The notes below the pieces were generated by a model. That model did not search any database, was not told the DNA's origin, and saw nothing but the letters and a program-made list of their open reading frames with translations. From the NCBI GenBank assembly GCA_036925085.1, contig JAUPFP010000028.1, positions 3,343,821 through 3,407,820 of the forward strand: a stretch of 64,000 nucleotides of DNA, given 5' to 3'. The position numbers were made by a program, and so were the translations under genes. This DNA is from Brachycybe producta (Eukaryota; Arthropoda; Diplopoda; Playtdesmida; Andrognathidae). The number at the start of each line of letters is the position of its first letter. The stretch's first letter is position 1. This document shows positions 13,607 to 23,752 of this stretch, piece by piece.

Positions 13607-16149
13607 GCTTTATCTGTCTGTCTGTGTATAACGCTGTACAAACAAGGCCAAAAACGTTTAAGCACGTCGGAATTTATTTAAATTTAAATGAACCGGTTTT
13701 TTTCTCATGGTCAACTTTATGTTGCGTTCTCGAGATCCAAAAACCCAAACAATATTAAGGTGCTTATAAAATAGTTAAATAATTTTAGTAGCAAAATTAA
13801 AACTAAAATTTTGCTCCCGTCATTTATGACGGATTACCCCACTAGCTATTAATAAAAATTATATAAATTACAGCCCTGGGTATCATTTTTTTGAAAATTC
13901 ATAAAAAAAAAATTAATTTTAAACAACAGTAACCGTGTTTTACACATTAATCCGAACCGTACAGTGATTAGTTCAATAAATTTGTTTGTTTTATTTGTGT
14001 GTATTCATTTTGCATGTTATAATAAATCAACATTTATGAAATGTATGTAAGACAGGAGAGGACTCACTGGTAACCAAGTCATGAAACGTCCAGCTAAGAA
14101 GTAGCCACTGACCGTGCTCCTCTGAGACCGATACATCGCCTAAAAAAATACGAAATCGATAAATGACGGACAAAATGCAAATAACACAATTTTACGCTTA
14201 CGAGGATATTTAGCATAAAAGAATAATGGAATTATTATTATTTTAAATTTTGATTAAATTTATAAAAAAAACCTTTTGGCTTTATTCAATTCTAATTTCT
14301 GTTCATTAAAAAAATTACAATAATGTGGGTCTTAAAAGGGGGAGGATTCGCAGGTCTCAATAAGTTCGGCCCTATCTTTCATTATCCTGTTTATTCCTTC
14401 TCAAAATTCAACCCATAAGAGGGACGGATTAAAAAAATGATTCGATGAACGGATGAACAGTTGGGGTAACTCTAAAACCCGAAACTGAATGCTTATAGAA
14501 TTGGATGAACACTATTCTTTTTTATACATCGGTTATTAGGTAGGGTCACGTTAAATAGAGTTTGTTGCAGGGGGGGGGGGTCTGGGGAGCACAGCCCCTA
14601 GAATGTAAAAAAATCAATTCGATTTAAAACATGATTTGTGTTGACCCCTTGGTTCATCCCAATGTTTTTATGTTCATCCATTTCTATTTTCATTCTATTT
14701 CAGATTTTATAATTACCCATGATGTTCATCCGTTCATCCTTTTATCCTGACCCCCATAAGATGCAAAACAAATTCTTCTGTACCATGTAAATCGGTATAT
14801 AAGTCAAAATCATCAAGGGGCCTCGTCACATCATACATTCATATTATTGGTCTTTTTTTTTTTCCCTAGAGTTATAAGACAATGGAACTCTCTTCCTGAG
14901 GAAGCAGTGAATGGGGATAATTTTGTTTTGTGGGATTGACAATTGTATATTAATAATGTATATTATAATGTATATAATGTAAATTTAATAATGTAATGTA
15001 TATTATTGTAATTGTAATCCCATGACCCCGTGATAATGCCCCATCTTAAATTGGGCCCCAGTTGTCTAGGGATCCTCTCATTCTACCCACACCCTTCCCT
15101 TTCTCTTCTCCCTTTAAAAACATTTTCAGTAAACTTAAAAACAATCAAATTCAATGTCATTGGTAATATAAAAAAACACTCAAAAAAGTTTTAAAATATA
15201 TTTTAGTTTTCAAGGTCCAATATATAAAAACAATTTTTAATGAAATACAAAAGTTTTTTTAAAAAAAAAAATTGAATTCCTGGATTTCACTATTTTTATT
15301 TAGTACATGTCCCATTGTAGATATGTCGCATCCATTTGGTGTAAGTGACCATTACACGAAATGTATGTCCATTTCGCGTTTTGCATCAGGCCAATTTATG
15401 TTCATTTCGTGTAATGGACAATTACAACAAACGGATGCGACAGATTAGCTGACTAAAAGTTTGGTTTCCATGGTAACAGAACTATCTTACAATGGATCAC
15501 TTTTGCTCGAAGAAACAATTTCCAGATCGATAATTACGATAAATAAGTTTTTAAAAATAGATGACTTACCCATATGTGCTCACATTACATATTTGAAGCT
15601 CTTTATTTTTTATTTTTATTTTTTTTTTTTTTTTGCAAAAGGATGTCCTAATATGGCGTATTTTCACATAGACTATACATTGTAGAATTATACCATATTG
15701 GATAACCAACATCGCAATACCGCTACGAAATCGTAAGCTACATTAAGCGCTTCAAAAGGTCATTGTACAGAACATACTTAACGACAGTAAGTGGACCAAA
15801 AAGTGGCATGACGTCAACCATTTGAAGCACGATTGGTTCAAAATTGTACTACAATGACGTTATTTTCATTGACTTATACGTATAAAGACCGCCATTTTCC
15901 TTCACCCTTTTCATTGCTTTCTACGAGCATTTAGCCAATAACATGGAGCTTCAACATTAACTCGTCATAAAGATTACTCCTGCCCTCATAACAATATGTA
16001 AATCAGACTAATCAAATTTCTTCTCTTCATTCACAAAAATGTTTATAAAAAGAAAATGTGAAACTTACGTAGAAACCAGCAGCCAAAACCATCAAGAAAT
16101 AAATGACAACAGCGGTGACATCGAGCGGATCCAAACGTTGAACAGCCAT
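4303..16149 (-). CDS. SLC5A11-like: SLC5 family Na+-coupled cotransporter (SMIT2/SGLT-like), 15 exons
   Basis: This is a Na+/solute symporter of the plasma membrane, most likely for myo-inositol or glucose. The 15 minus-strand exons are 16069-16149, 14068-14139, 12948-13052, 8292-8351, 8087-8191, 7898-8003, 7663-7743, 6782-6987, 6555-6690, 6370-6477, 5492-5642, 5246-5414, 4896-5111, 4679-4820 and 4303-4574. They total 2010 bases, 669 residues; human SLC5A11 is about 675. Motifs run in order: [53 protein letters not shown] split at the DQ junction, [45 protein letters not shown], and a final hydrophobic helix before the stop. LMSDL and TEPPSKSQ favour the SMIT branch. All phases close. The substrate is inferred, not shown. 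Long introns 2 and 3 are packed with repeats. Confidence 0.93.
7165..7243. repeat. Short dispersed repeat, copy 1
   Basis: About 80 bases containing AAGCAGCC, AGAAGGCCTGT, GGCAGAGG and GTCCAATTGCAGC are closely matched at 23650-23737. The two copies are 16 kb apart and lack visible terminal repeats, so this may be a SINE-like fragment. Confidence 0.55.
8450..8854. mobile_element. hAT-like MITE with 8-bp target duplication
   Basis: This 405-bp element begins TAGAGGTTAGTAACGG and ends CCGTTGACATCCCTA. It is flanked on both sides by the identical 8-mer AGACTAGA (8442-8449 and 8855-8862). An 8-bp duplication plus TAGRG-type termini is typical of the hAT superfamily. Inside are repeated GAACCGGTTC palindromes and an inner copy of the terminus near 8719. 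There is no coding capacity, so it is non-autonomous. It lies in SLC5 intron 3. Confidence 0.85.
8958..9141. mobile_element. MITE with about 35-bp terminal inverted repeats
   Basis: The left end ACAGGCAAGTGTGCCCAGCA is inverted at the right end as GCTGGGCACACTTGCCTGT. Internal ATAAAAGGGCGGAG and TTTCTAATTGG blocks are shared with the element at 31434-31613. TAATGAA occurs on both sides but offset by two bases, so the target duplication is uncertain. Confidence 0.75.
9983..10215. repeat. Dispersed repeat, copy 1 of a 230-bp family
   Basis: The sequence around GCATTTCGT, CCAATAGATGGCGCAAACTG and GCAAGATGTCTTCCTT is repeated in the same orientation at 16822-17062 with moderate divergence. No terminal inverted repeat is visible. 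It could be a SINE or a fragment of a longer element. Confidence 0.65.
10255..10783. repeat. Inverted-repeat element built on TTTCGTACGAAAT
   Basis: The outer arms GACGAAATTTCGTACGAAAT (left) and its inverted counterpart ending TTTCGCTAAGTC (right) bracket about 530 bases. Self-complementary TTTCGTACGAAA motifs recur in the arms, and related TTTCGTA tracts lie internally. It is probably a MITE in SLC5 intron 3. The target duplication was not resolved. Confidence 0.6.
12541..12570. repeat. (AAT)n microsatellite
   Basis: A short run of trinucleotide repeats. Similar runs occur at 12904-12931 and 31652-31677. Confidence 0.85.
12570..12720. repeat. GCGCCAA/TTGGCGC minisatellite remnant
   Basis: Units such as AAGCGCCAA..GAACAAACGCCAAACT and the inverse TTTGGCGCTTATTCA occur in opposite orientations. 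They are the same units that form the large palindrome at 51579-52106. A further fragment lies near 12263-12310. Confidence 0.65.
13211..13528 (+). mobile_element. Helitron-like non-autonomous element, copy 1
   Basis: It starts TCCCAGGTCTGTGT after a TA-rich tract and ends CTAG followed by T, as Helitrons do. The body contains a GT-rich start, a GCACGTCGGAATTTATA block, a purine-rich GGGGAGAGAG segment and CGCATGCGCACAATTGCCTG. The terminal hairpin seen in copies 2 and 3 is deleted here. It is directly followed by a long (TA)n run. Confidence 0.6.
13528..13601. repeat. (TA)n microsatellite
   Basis: An uninterrupted TA dinucleotide run of over 70 bases separates two Helitron-like copies. Confidence 0.95.
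13602..13845 (+). mobile_element. Helitron-like non-autonomous element, copy 2
   Basis: It shares the ACGCTGTACAAAC and GCACGTCGGAATTTAT blocks with the other copies. It ends with a perfect hairpin CCGTCA-TTTA-TGACGG (13817-13832), followed by ATTACCCCACTAG. A hairpin about 10 bases before a CTRR end is the Helitron 3' signature. Confidence 0.7.
15324..15442. mobile_element. Short palindromic MITE
   Basis: TGTCGCATCC at the left is matched by GGATGCGACA at the right. The arms extend inward through ATTACACGAAATG and CATTTCGTGTAATGG, with about 40 bases of loop. It lies in SLC5 intron 1. Confidence 0.7.
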
Positions 16150-16821
16150 TATTATAATGTAAATAAAGAGAGCGGCTGAAGAACTGATTGTTTACCCCGT
16201 CAGGAGCGAGTTATGAATAAAAACGTAACGTAAGAAAATTGTCGTCAGCCTCTTCTTTTATCGTTTCTTCACGTTTTTGAGTCACGATTTTAACCACAAT
16301 ACACATTTCTAAATAAATCTAGGGTTACCTAATGTTAATTGCTATTGTCAAAAAAAAAAGAAGCTAGTTGCAATCAGATTGGTTGATCATAAAAGTAAAA
16401 TCTTGATAAGGAAAATAAATACCGCCAATGAGAAATCACCGGTAAATTCTTCACGTGTGTTGGAATCGAAATTAATTCTTGAAATCGACTGCGCATGCGT
16501 TTGAGAGAAAAAAAAAACCGGCAAAAGATGAATCAGCTGTCAAATTGACGCTCTTATAAGAAATAAATGTCGGCGGCGGCGGTAAAAATCTAGTCTGTCG
16601 AAATAGCAAACTTTTTTAATGTAAAAAGAACATAAAACATGTCTTTTTTAAACATGTTTTTTTTAAATAATATTTCTACAAACATTTTTAAAGCTCGAAA
16701 ATGTTCAATTGTTTATTAGTTTTGTTTGTTATTGGAAATCGGCGATAATTAGCCGCCAAAATGAAATTGCATTTGACTGACATCTATATTGCTATTTTTT
16801 GTTGTTACCAAGATAAATATA

Positions 16822-17062
16822 TAGAGGTAACTCAACTAAGAGATTGCTTTACCTGTAGAGCATTTCGTGCCAAAACTGAGTGCTGCCAATAGACGGCGCA
16901 AACTGTACTTAAAGCTTCAGTTTCAATAGGATTCAATGTACATATAAAAACATGGGAGACATTTTAAGCAAGATGTCTTCCTTTTGGCTTCAATAAGCAG
17001 ACGATTCTTCACTAATTTTTGGCAGTATTTTCTTACATGGAGTTGTTTTACCTTTATAAATC
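16822..17062. repeat. Dispersed repeat, copy 2 of a 230-bp family
   Basis: It matches 9983-10215 in the same orientation through GCATTTCGTGC, CCAATAGACGGCGCAAACTG and GCAAGATGTCTTCCTTTTG. Confidence 0.65.
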
Positions 17063-17284
17063 TATCCTGGTTATTACTTATTAAATTCCGCTAAATTTAA
17101 AAAGAATGACATTGTAAATAAATTTATTTTCATAAAAACATATTGTGTATTTTTCATATTTATCACATTGAAAATTACTCTGTTCTCAATAAAAACAACA
17201 CTGAAATAAAATTTTAATATTAAATATACATACAATAAAATATGTAATAAATGTAATGATGATGAAACTTTTAGAAAAGTACTT

Positions 17285-17636
17285 TAAGCTGGTTTTAAAG
17301 TGCAAACACCTTTCAAACTCTTGATTATTTTGTCTTTCATCTGTAAATGAAAATAAACTGACTTGTATGTTTAGAAACTAGAAGGGTAGCTGCATCCAAA
17401 AGGGTTTTATTTCATGTTGATTAAAAATAAACCAAATTTAAGAAGATAATAAACTATGAAAAGTTTATTTTGAAAAATATAAACATGAAAATATCCTTAA
17501 TTGATTAAGCTAGCCTTCTAGTTTCTTACAAAACACTTTCTTAAAAAAACACTTTCTATAGTTTCTCTTAATTTTGCTCTTCTGCACAACAAAATAATGA
17601 GTTCGAAAGTCAGCTGTTCATAAACCTCAACTTAAG
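17285..17636. mobile_element. Family A palindromic MITE, copy A1
   Basis: The left arm runs TTAAGCTGGTTTTAAAGTG to AGAAACTAGAAGGGTAGCT to TTTCATGTTGAT. The right arm repeats these inverted: AAACATGAAAATATCC, AGCTAGCCTTCTAGTTTC, then GTCAGCTGTTCATAAACCTC. It is about 350 bp and non-coding. Confidence 0.75.
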
Positions 17637-18149
17637 AATAGAATAAATCTATTGTTATTGAATCACCTTGTATACACAGTATGTCTCAGAAACAACGACC
17701 CAGTCAATCTGCAAAGTATACATGGTTAGCACAGACTATTGTTTAAAATTGAAGATTTCAAAAACGAAATGATCAAGAAAAAAAAATTACGATTTATTTC
17801 TCAGTTTTAACAAAAATTATTGAGTTTTATCAATAATTTTTGTTAATTTTTACAAATTTATTTAATTTTTGTGCAACAACATTTTAATATGTTCCTAATT
17901 ATCAATAAAAGTTTTAAATGCGTGCCCATTTATAGTTTTCGCGAAATTTAATTTTAAATTATTCGTATTTAAATTTTTTTGAGATAATCAATTTTAAACA
18001 ATTCGTAAATTGTTTGTTCGGGAAAATTTTGTATAATTGTATTATCTTATACAAGGTGATTCAAAAGTAAAATTTAGGTAACCCATTCATGAATAATGAA
18101 AATAATAAAATATATTTGGTGATTGTGGACCGGGGTAATAATAATAAAA

Positions 18150-21100
18150 TTAATGATTCTTATTGAATTCGACAGCAAAATCTTTCGAAAGTAATCCTAG
18201 GACCCTTGAACGACTCAAGAAGTCTGACCTTCCAATAAAACAACCACAAAGTAACCTGTTTCCAGTGTAGGGAGTTCTACCGTGGACGAGTCTCCAGTTA
18301 TCAAACAGGAGCATTGTTCCCGGTTTTAATCGGAAATTAATGCGATATGAAGGATCGTAGATTCCTTTTGCAAGAGTTCCATATGCCTTGTAAAACTTAC
18401 GAACTTCAAACTGAGAAATGTTACTGATGGGTGAAATATCCGTAAAATTGAACCTGAAATCAAATAAATATTTCAAAGACAAACAAATTCATTAATTAAG
18501 AGAAACTTAATTCTTATATTCTTATATATTATTTTCTATTTAAGCTGGTTTTAAAAGTGTATATGTCTCTCGAACTCTTGGTTATTCTGTCTTTCAGGCG
18601 CAAAATGAAAAGAAACTTGAATGTGTTTTAGAAACTAGAAGGGTAACTTAATCACTTACGGGTTTTTTCATGTTGATATTTTTTCAAAATAAGCTTTTTA
18701 TGTAAGTTTGAAAATGATCCAACTTTAAGCAGACAACAGTGTTTTAGTTTTTGTTTATAAAAAAGTTTTATTTGGGAAGATATCAACATGAAATTACCCT
18801 TAAGTGATTAAGCTACCCTTCTAGTTTCTAAAACACTTTGTAGTTGTTCTTCATTTTGCTTTTGAAAAACAAAATAATCAAGAGTTCTAAAATCAGTTCT
18901 TAAACAAGTTTTGTGTAAAATAAATTTATGCTATTCCAAAGAAAATTGACTGGAAACATATTTCGTGTTATCCGTTTTTGTGTTAAACGGTTTCCACTCA
19001 TCATAATTTCCTGCACCTTTTCCCGCAGTATATGCAGGGTCGGCCTTACGGGTTCTATCTCTCCACTTCTTTTGATTTTGTGCCAAACTTTCAAGAGACC
19101 CGACATGCCCCCGATTATCCCGTTTTACTAAATGGTTTACACTGCATTTTAAAAATACCTGATCTGTTCGAGATCTTTTGTGATTGGATCTAATTTGATG
19201 ATCGGTTCGCTGTGTTTGTAATATAAACCCTGTTTGTCAATGTACATAGACTCCACTGGAACGGTACTCAAAAATTCGAAATGTTCCGGATGATTTTTCT
19301 TTAAGTCTTTGGCAACAGCGAAACCATCAATTAGAAAAGAATCTCCTCCAGTTTCAGCCTCTTTAATACAATGCAGCATAATTAACCTAAAAAGAAACAA
19401 TTAAACACTTAAGTTGGTTTTAAAGGTGCAAAATTTAAGTGTCTTAGAAACTAGAAAGGTAGGTAAGGGTATTTTAATGTTGATATCATTTAAAATAAAC
19501 TTTTTATTTGAGTTTGAAAATTATGACCCAACTTTAAGCAGACGATATTTTTTGAATTATTTTTTTGTCTATAAAAAGTTTATTTTGAAATATAAAAACA
19601 AGAAAATATTATTAAATAATTCAGCTACTATTCTAGTTTCTAAAGAATTTTTCTGAAAGGCAAAACAAACAGAATTCGAAAAGACTGCGAGAAAATGAAT
19701 TAATGTGGTAACCTACCCGAAGGGATCGGTCAAATAAGTTGCGTCCACATGAGGTGGTAAACCTTCATTGGTATATGCAGTGTCGGGAAAATCATCCACA
19801 GCCAAAAGATCCCACATTTCACCAAGGTACGACTTTTGAAGAGGTCCTATTTTTAACATTGCATCTTTGGAGTCGTCCAGTGTTGATGGGACCTAAAAAT
19901 AAATTACAACAGAGGTTACAAAGGTTCATTTAGAAATAAATATTTTCAAAATTGTAAATATAAAAGATATTTGTTACATTACACGGGGTAGAGGAAGACC
20001 CAAGCAAACCTGGGATGTGGTAGTAAAACGGGATATGGTGGCATGTGGGGTCACTGGGGGCTTGGTGCAAAATCGGAACGAGTGGAGAGTTAGAACCAGC
20101 AAGGCCGACCCTGCTGCTTGCGGGATAAGGTACAGGAAATGATGATGATGAAAAGATATTTGTTACATCAGAGATATCTGGTTACACCAATAATAATTAT
20201 AGAAGTTTTCCTTTTAATTACTTTAGCTATTCACTTCAAGTGTCAATTGTTTGGAGTTTATTCAGTTTGTCGTTTTTTCATTATGGTGCCAATTCTGTTT
20301 GAGGTTTATTCAGTTTTCTATATATTGAGGAGTTATGTAGGGCCTACATATTTTTGCCTTATTGTGCCAATTTGTGCGCCTTTGGCACGGTGGCGCTCCT
20401 TTGGGAGTGGATATAATATATAGAATATATAGAATATGTTCGCCAAATTTTTGACGAATGTTCGCCAAATTTTTGACGAATATCAGATCACTATACAATT
20501 TTTCCTGATTCATCGTCAGAAAGTGTGCATCATTTTAGGTCTGATGACATTTTGTTGTATGTGGCCCCGTTTTCGAGATGTTCGACCCACAAAAACTTAT
20601 GACCAAAAACTCAAAATTTGTTTCTAAAAAATCATAAAAAATAACCCCTGGGTAAAACTTTCTAATTTTACGTCAGGATCATCATATTGACCCATTGAAT
20701 CAAATAAAAAAACTCTCCTTGTCTTTATCTCATTCCGTTTTTGAGTTGTTCGACCCACAAACTCGGGAATCCAGACATACAGACATCCTTTTTTGCCCCT
20801 TTTCTTGCAATGGAGGTCAATAAGAAAAATAACTTACTCCATTTATGAGGCAAAATCCTGTGGTTAAAACATGATTCAAAACTTTCCGAGCAAAAGTGTC
20901 ATCATCTTCGGACTTGACGTAGTCCACTTCTGGAAAATTGTTTCTTTCCAAAGTCGCATTCCAAAGATTTCTTTTAACCTCAGGCTTTGGAGGATCAGTT
21001 TTATTATTGTTTGCATATTTCTGGAGGAATTCAAAATTGAAAACAGAACGATGATCATTGGACCCTAATTATAATAAATGAGAAGAAATCTTTTTAAATA

Positions 21101-22484
21101 TAAATTTATAATTTCTATTGTTTCGTTTGTTTTGTTTGTTTTCTTCTTCCTACATGTAAGATGTAATTCCTTTTCATGAATTCTCATTTGAAGAGGTTTC
21201 ACATCTTCGGTAAATAACCTCGGATCTCCAAATTTTTGAAGTGTTTTCCAATTAAAACATTTGGAGCATCGACAATGATTCAATAACCACATGTAATCAA
21301 GTGTTAATTTTTTATTTTCAATATTTGATGGAATTGTCACTTCGATTCCATTCAAAATCTCTTTGATATCCGAAGAAACATTTGTCAGTGGAGCTGCAAC
21401 TGTAAAATCAATAATCAATAATTAAATACAAAATTGTTTGCACCAAAATATTTATAAGGTGGTTTTAAAGTGTTCATGCTTTTCGAAATTTGATTATTCT
21501 TTTTATGTTTTAGAAATTAGAAGGGTAGCAACAAACAACTAATGTTTTTAGGAGTATAAAATATAAACGACCCAATGTTGAGATAAGAAAAATAGAAATA
21601 TATTTTAGAAGAAGAAAAAAAACAAATTTTGTTGACTTCGCACACTTTTTCTTAAAAATAATTTTGCTCGCTACGCTCACCGAAAATTAGTGCAAAATAG
21701 CTTAAAAATTGATATAGCTATTGTACTGAAAATGAAAATACAGCCAAGTGAATTTAAAAAAAGATGATCATCTAACTCTTTTTTTGCTTATACAAAATTT
21801 ATATTGAAAGATATCAACATGAAAATACCCTTAAAGCGATTGAAGTACACTTCTAGTTTCTAAAACACTTTCTATTTTCTCTTAAATTTGCCCTCTTGAA
21901 AAAAAAAATCAATAATGAAGAGTTACAAAAGCTAATACAATAAAAAGCCACCGCATTTCAATGTCACTCCCAAAACAACATATTCCCTATGAAGAAATGT
22001 AACGCCAAATTATATTATTGGAAGTGTATTGTTTTGGGCATCACATTTTTACATGATGACATACATGATGAACTCAAAGCACATAATGACCACAGAGCCC
22101 AAAATGCCCCCAAGGCCCATGATGCCCTCAGAGCCCGAGATGCCCCAAGAACCCAAGATGCCCAGATCTCATGATGTCCCCAGAGCCTCTAGTGCTCAAA
22201 ATGCCCAAGAGTACAAATGATGCCCATAGAACAAACAATGCCCCAAAACTTCTAAAAGCCCAAAATGCTTCAGAGTGTATATGATGCCTCCACTGCCTGT
22301 GATTCTTGGTATTACCAGGTATTGCATCATACTTGATCTCTGTCATGTGTAGTTAACAATTAAAATTTAGAAATATGGTCCAAGACTTACCAGCTCCATG
22401 TGAAAATCGTTTTTGCACATATTTGGTTTGTTGATTTAAACATCTGACAAGACTAGAAAGACGATTTCCTTTCAGTGGAAACAT
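18150..22484 (-). CDS. TMLHE: Trimethyllysine dioxygenase-like protein, copy B
   Basis: This is an Fe(II)/2-oxoglutarate dioxygenase that likely hydroxylates N6-trimethyllysine, the first step of carnitine synthesis in mitochondria. Six exons are inferred: 22391-22484, 21154-21399, 20838-21064, 19717-19892, 19159-19386 and 18150-18453. They total 1275 bases, 424 residues; human TMLHE is 421. Exon 1 is Arg/Lys/Ser-rich without acids (MFPLKGNRLSSLVRC), a plausible mitochondrial presequence. The N-terminal zinc-binding domain is LDYMWLLNHCRCSKCFN. Iron ligands are H and D in PPHVDATYLTDPFG and the distal H in FDNWRLVHGR. TAYTNEG before the HxD and GNRLLCGCFIGRSDFLSR match TMLHE better than the related BBOX1. 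TGGDSFLIDGF is shared by both families. It sits in tandem with copy A, and its introns hold MITEs and two LINE fragments. Confidence 0.9.
18540..18908. mobile_element. Family A palindromic MITE, copy A2
   Basis: It begins TAAGCTGGTTTTAAAAGTG and contains GAAACTAGAAGGGTAACTTAA, with the inverse TAAGCTACCCTTCTAGTTTC. It lies in the last intron of TMLHE-like copy B. Confidence 0.75.
18950..19131 (-). mobile_element. LINE reverse-transcriptase 3' fragment
   Basis: Read on the minus strand it encodes VKRDNRGHVG, then QNQKKWRDRTRKADPA, followed by a degraded tail. This is the C-terminal end typical of LINE polyproteins. It matches the plus-strand fragment at 19984-20142. It is a truncated, dead insertion in an intron of TMLHE-like copy B. 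Confidence 0.7.
19408..19680. mobile_element. Family A palindromic MITE, copy A3 (shortened)
   Basis: It starts CTTAAGTTGGTTTTAAAGG and carries GAAACTAGAAAGGTAGG plus the inverse AGCTACTATTCTAGTTTC. It occupies almost the whole intron between exons 19159-19386 and 19717-19892. Confidence 0.7.
19984..20142 (+). mobile_element. LINE polyprotein C-terminal fragment
   Basis: The open frame RGRGRPKQTWDVVVKRDM, then QNRNEWRVRTSKADPAACG ends at a stop at 20140-20142 and is followed by a GATGATGATG tail. GRP-x-TW and the R(T)-x-KADP ending are hallmarks of the end of non-LTR retrotransposon ORF2. It is 5'-truncated and inserted in an intron of copy B, opposite in strand to the host gene. Confidence 0.8.
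21455..21935. mobile_element. Family A palindromic MITE, copy A4
   Basis: It starts TAAGGTGGTTTTAAAGTGTTC and has inverted AGAAATTAGAAGGGTAGC / ACACTTCTAGTTTC arms. An extra A-rich and CTACGCTCACCG-containing segment in the middle makes it longer than its relatives. It lies in intron 1 of copy B. Confidence 0.65.
22080..22290. repeat. Degenerate about 18-bp tandem repeat
   Basis: Units of the form AGAGCCCAAAATGCCCCC recur about ten times with drift. This GC-richer minisatellite lies in intron 1 of TMLHE-like copy B. Open frames across it are repeat artefacts. Confidence 0.75.
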
Positions 22485-23752
22485 ATTTTTATGTTATTGA
22501 TATGTTTCAAAAATAAACAACTTTTTTTTTAAAAAAATGACTCTGAACAAAAATCTCACTTTAAATATTACTCATGATATGTTCTGGTCAGTTTTGGCGA
22601 TTCTCATTTAGTTTTATAGGATGAATTATTACACTTATTGCACTTTGTCCACTGTGACATTCAAAATGACAGTGGGTTTTTGGTTGGTTCCAGATGTCAT
22701 CATCTTTAATTTGTGCTTGTCCATTTTATACCCCCTCTGTCCAATCTTGTGGTTCTTTTTCTCTTACTTAATTAAATTGATCATTGAGAAACGATTGCAA
22801 TGATTTTATAATAAATAATATCATGTTACTGATTGTCGTTTTATTATTAAATTACAAGCAACTGGATATATCTTGAAAACAAATTATGTAGACTTTTATA
22901 GTAATTTATTAATTAGTAATTACTAAAAAAACTTTATAGAAAAGATGGTGTATTGAGTCTATTGACCACTGATCAGTCTGATGACCGGTTGTGTTGTCAA
23001 CTTGTCATACTTAAAATTTTATTACAAACGGATTTTCTTGGTTTTAATAAAAAAAATATTTATACCAGAAATCCTTTGTGACATTTAGCCAAAAAAAAAC
23101 TTTACATTTGAACTTGAGGTCCCTTGAGCAGGGTTCCATCATAGAAAAATCCCTTTTTAAAGAGTCTTTTTTCTATGTCGATCCCGCTTAGAGGGTTCAA
23201 GTTCTGTCTTTCAGGAGCAAAATTAAGAGGAACTGACCATTTCGCATGTTTCCATAAAAATGCAACTGCATTTTGTAGTCGAAGTCAACTGCCAAAAAGT
23301 GGTCTGTTTGCCAAAAGTCTACTAAGTATGCAAATTTTCTTTATGAATCTTGGCCTTAGAAAAGTGAAACTTATTTATGTTGAAATAATGTTTATATAAA
23401 ATTGTGAAATCTTCAAATCTGTATCCAAGTGGTTGACTTTTCTGTGGCAAAATTTAAAAATGACTTTACAATACTCTTATTTAATTTCTTCATAAAAATT
23501 TATGTGCAATTTAATTTCAGATACAGTTTCATACTAGTATTGTATAATAAGATGGTTGAGTCATGGTAACCATTTGTAAGTTAGCAACAACTGTCAACAC
23601 ACTTGTAAAACATCCTTGTACTTTTATTACATTTTTTAATTTTTCAATTTGAATTTGAATAAATTGCTCTACAAGCAGCCGAGAAGGCCTGTAGCAGAGG
23701 AAAAAAATGTCCAATTGCAGCTTGCGAAATGAATGCTGCTTCTATTGTTTCT
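22485..23752. other. Spacer between the two TMLHE-like genes
   Basis: It must carry the 5' promoter of copy B and the 3' UTR of copy A. It contains the short repeat copy at 23650-23737 and, near 23255-23325, sequence resembling the GTGGTC/GACTGCAAA palindromes at 51 kb. No other gene was seen. Confidence 0.55.
23650..23737. repeat. Short dispersed repeat, copy 2
   Basis: It matches 7165-7243, with AAGCAGCCGAGAAGGCCTGT and GTCCAATTGCAGC. It lies immediately 3' of the stop codon of TMLHE-like copy A, so it is probably in its 3' UTR. Confidence 0.55.

Larger units (their letters stand above)
16150..18149. other. Spacer between SLC5 start and TMLHE-like gene B end
   Basis: The right side of this spacer is the 5' side of the SLC5 gene on the minus strand. 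It holds a dispersed repeat copy (16822-17062) and a family A palindrome (17285-17636). A GCGCATGCG site lies near 16491-16498. No gene was found. Confidence 0.6.

Noticed and set aside
13516-13758. Open frame encoding a Tyr-Ile run
   Set aside because: It is translated (TA)n microsatellite plus Helitron-like sequence.
22080-22290. GC-richer patch as horizontally acquired DNA
   Set aside because: It is a degenerate tandem repeat, so base composition alone does not support transfer.
22029-22346. Pro/Met-rich open frames
   Set aside because: They are translated 18-bp tandem repeat in an intron.
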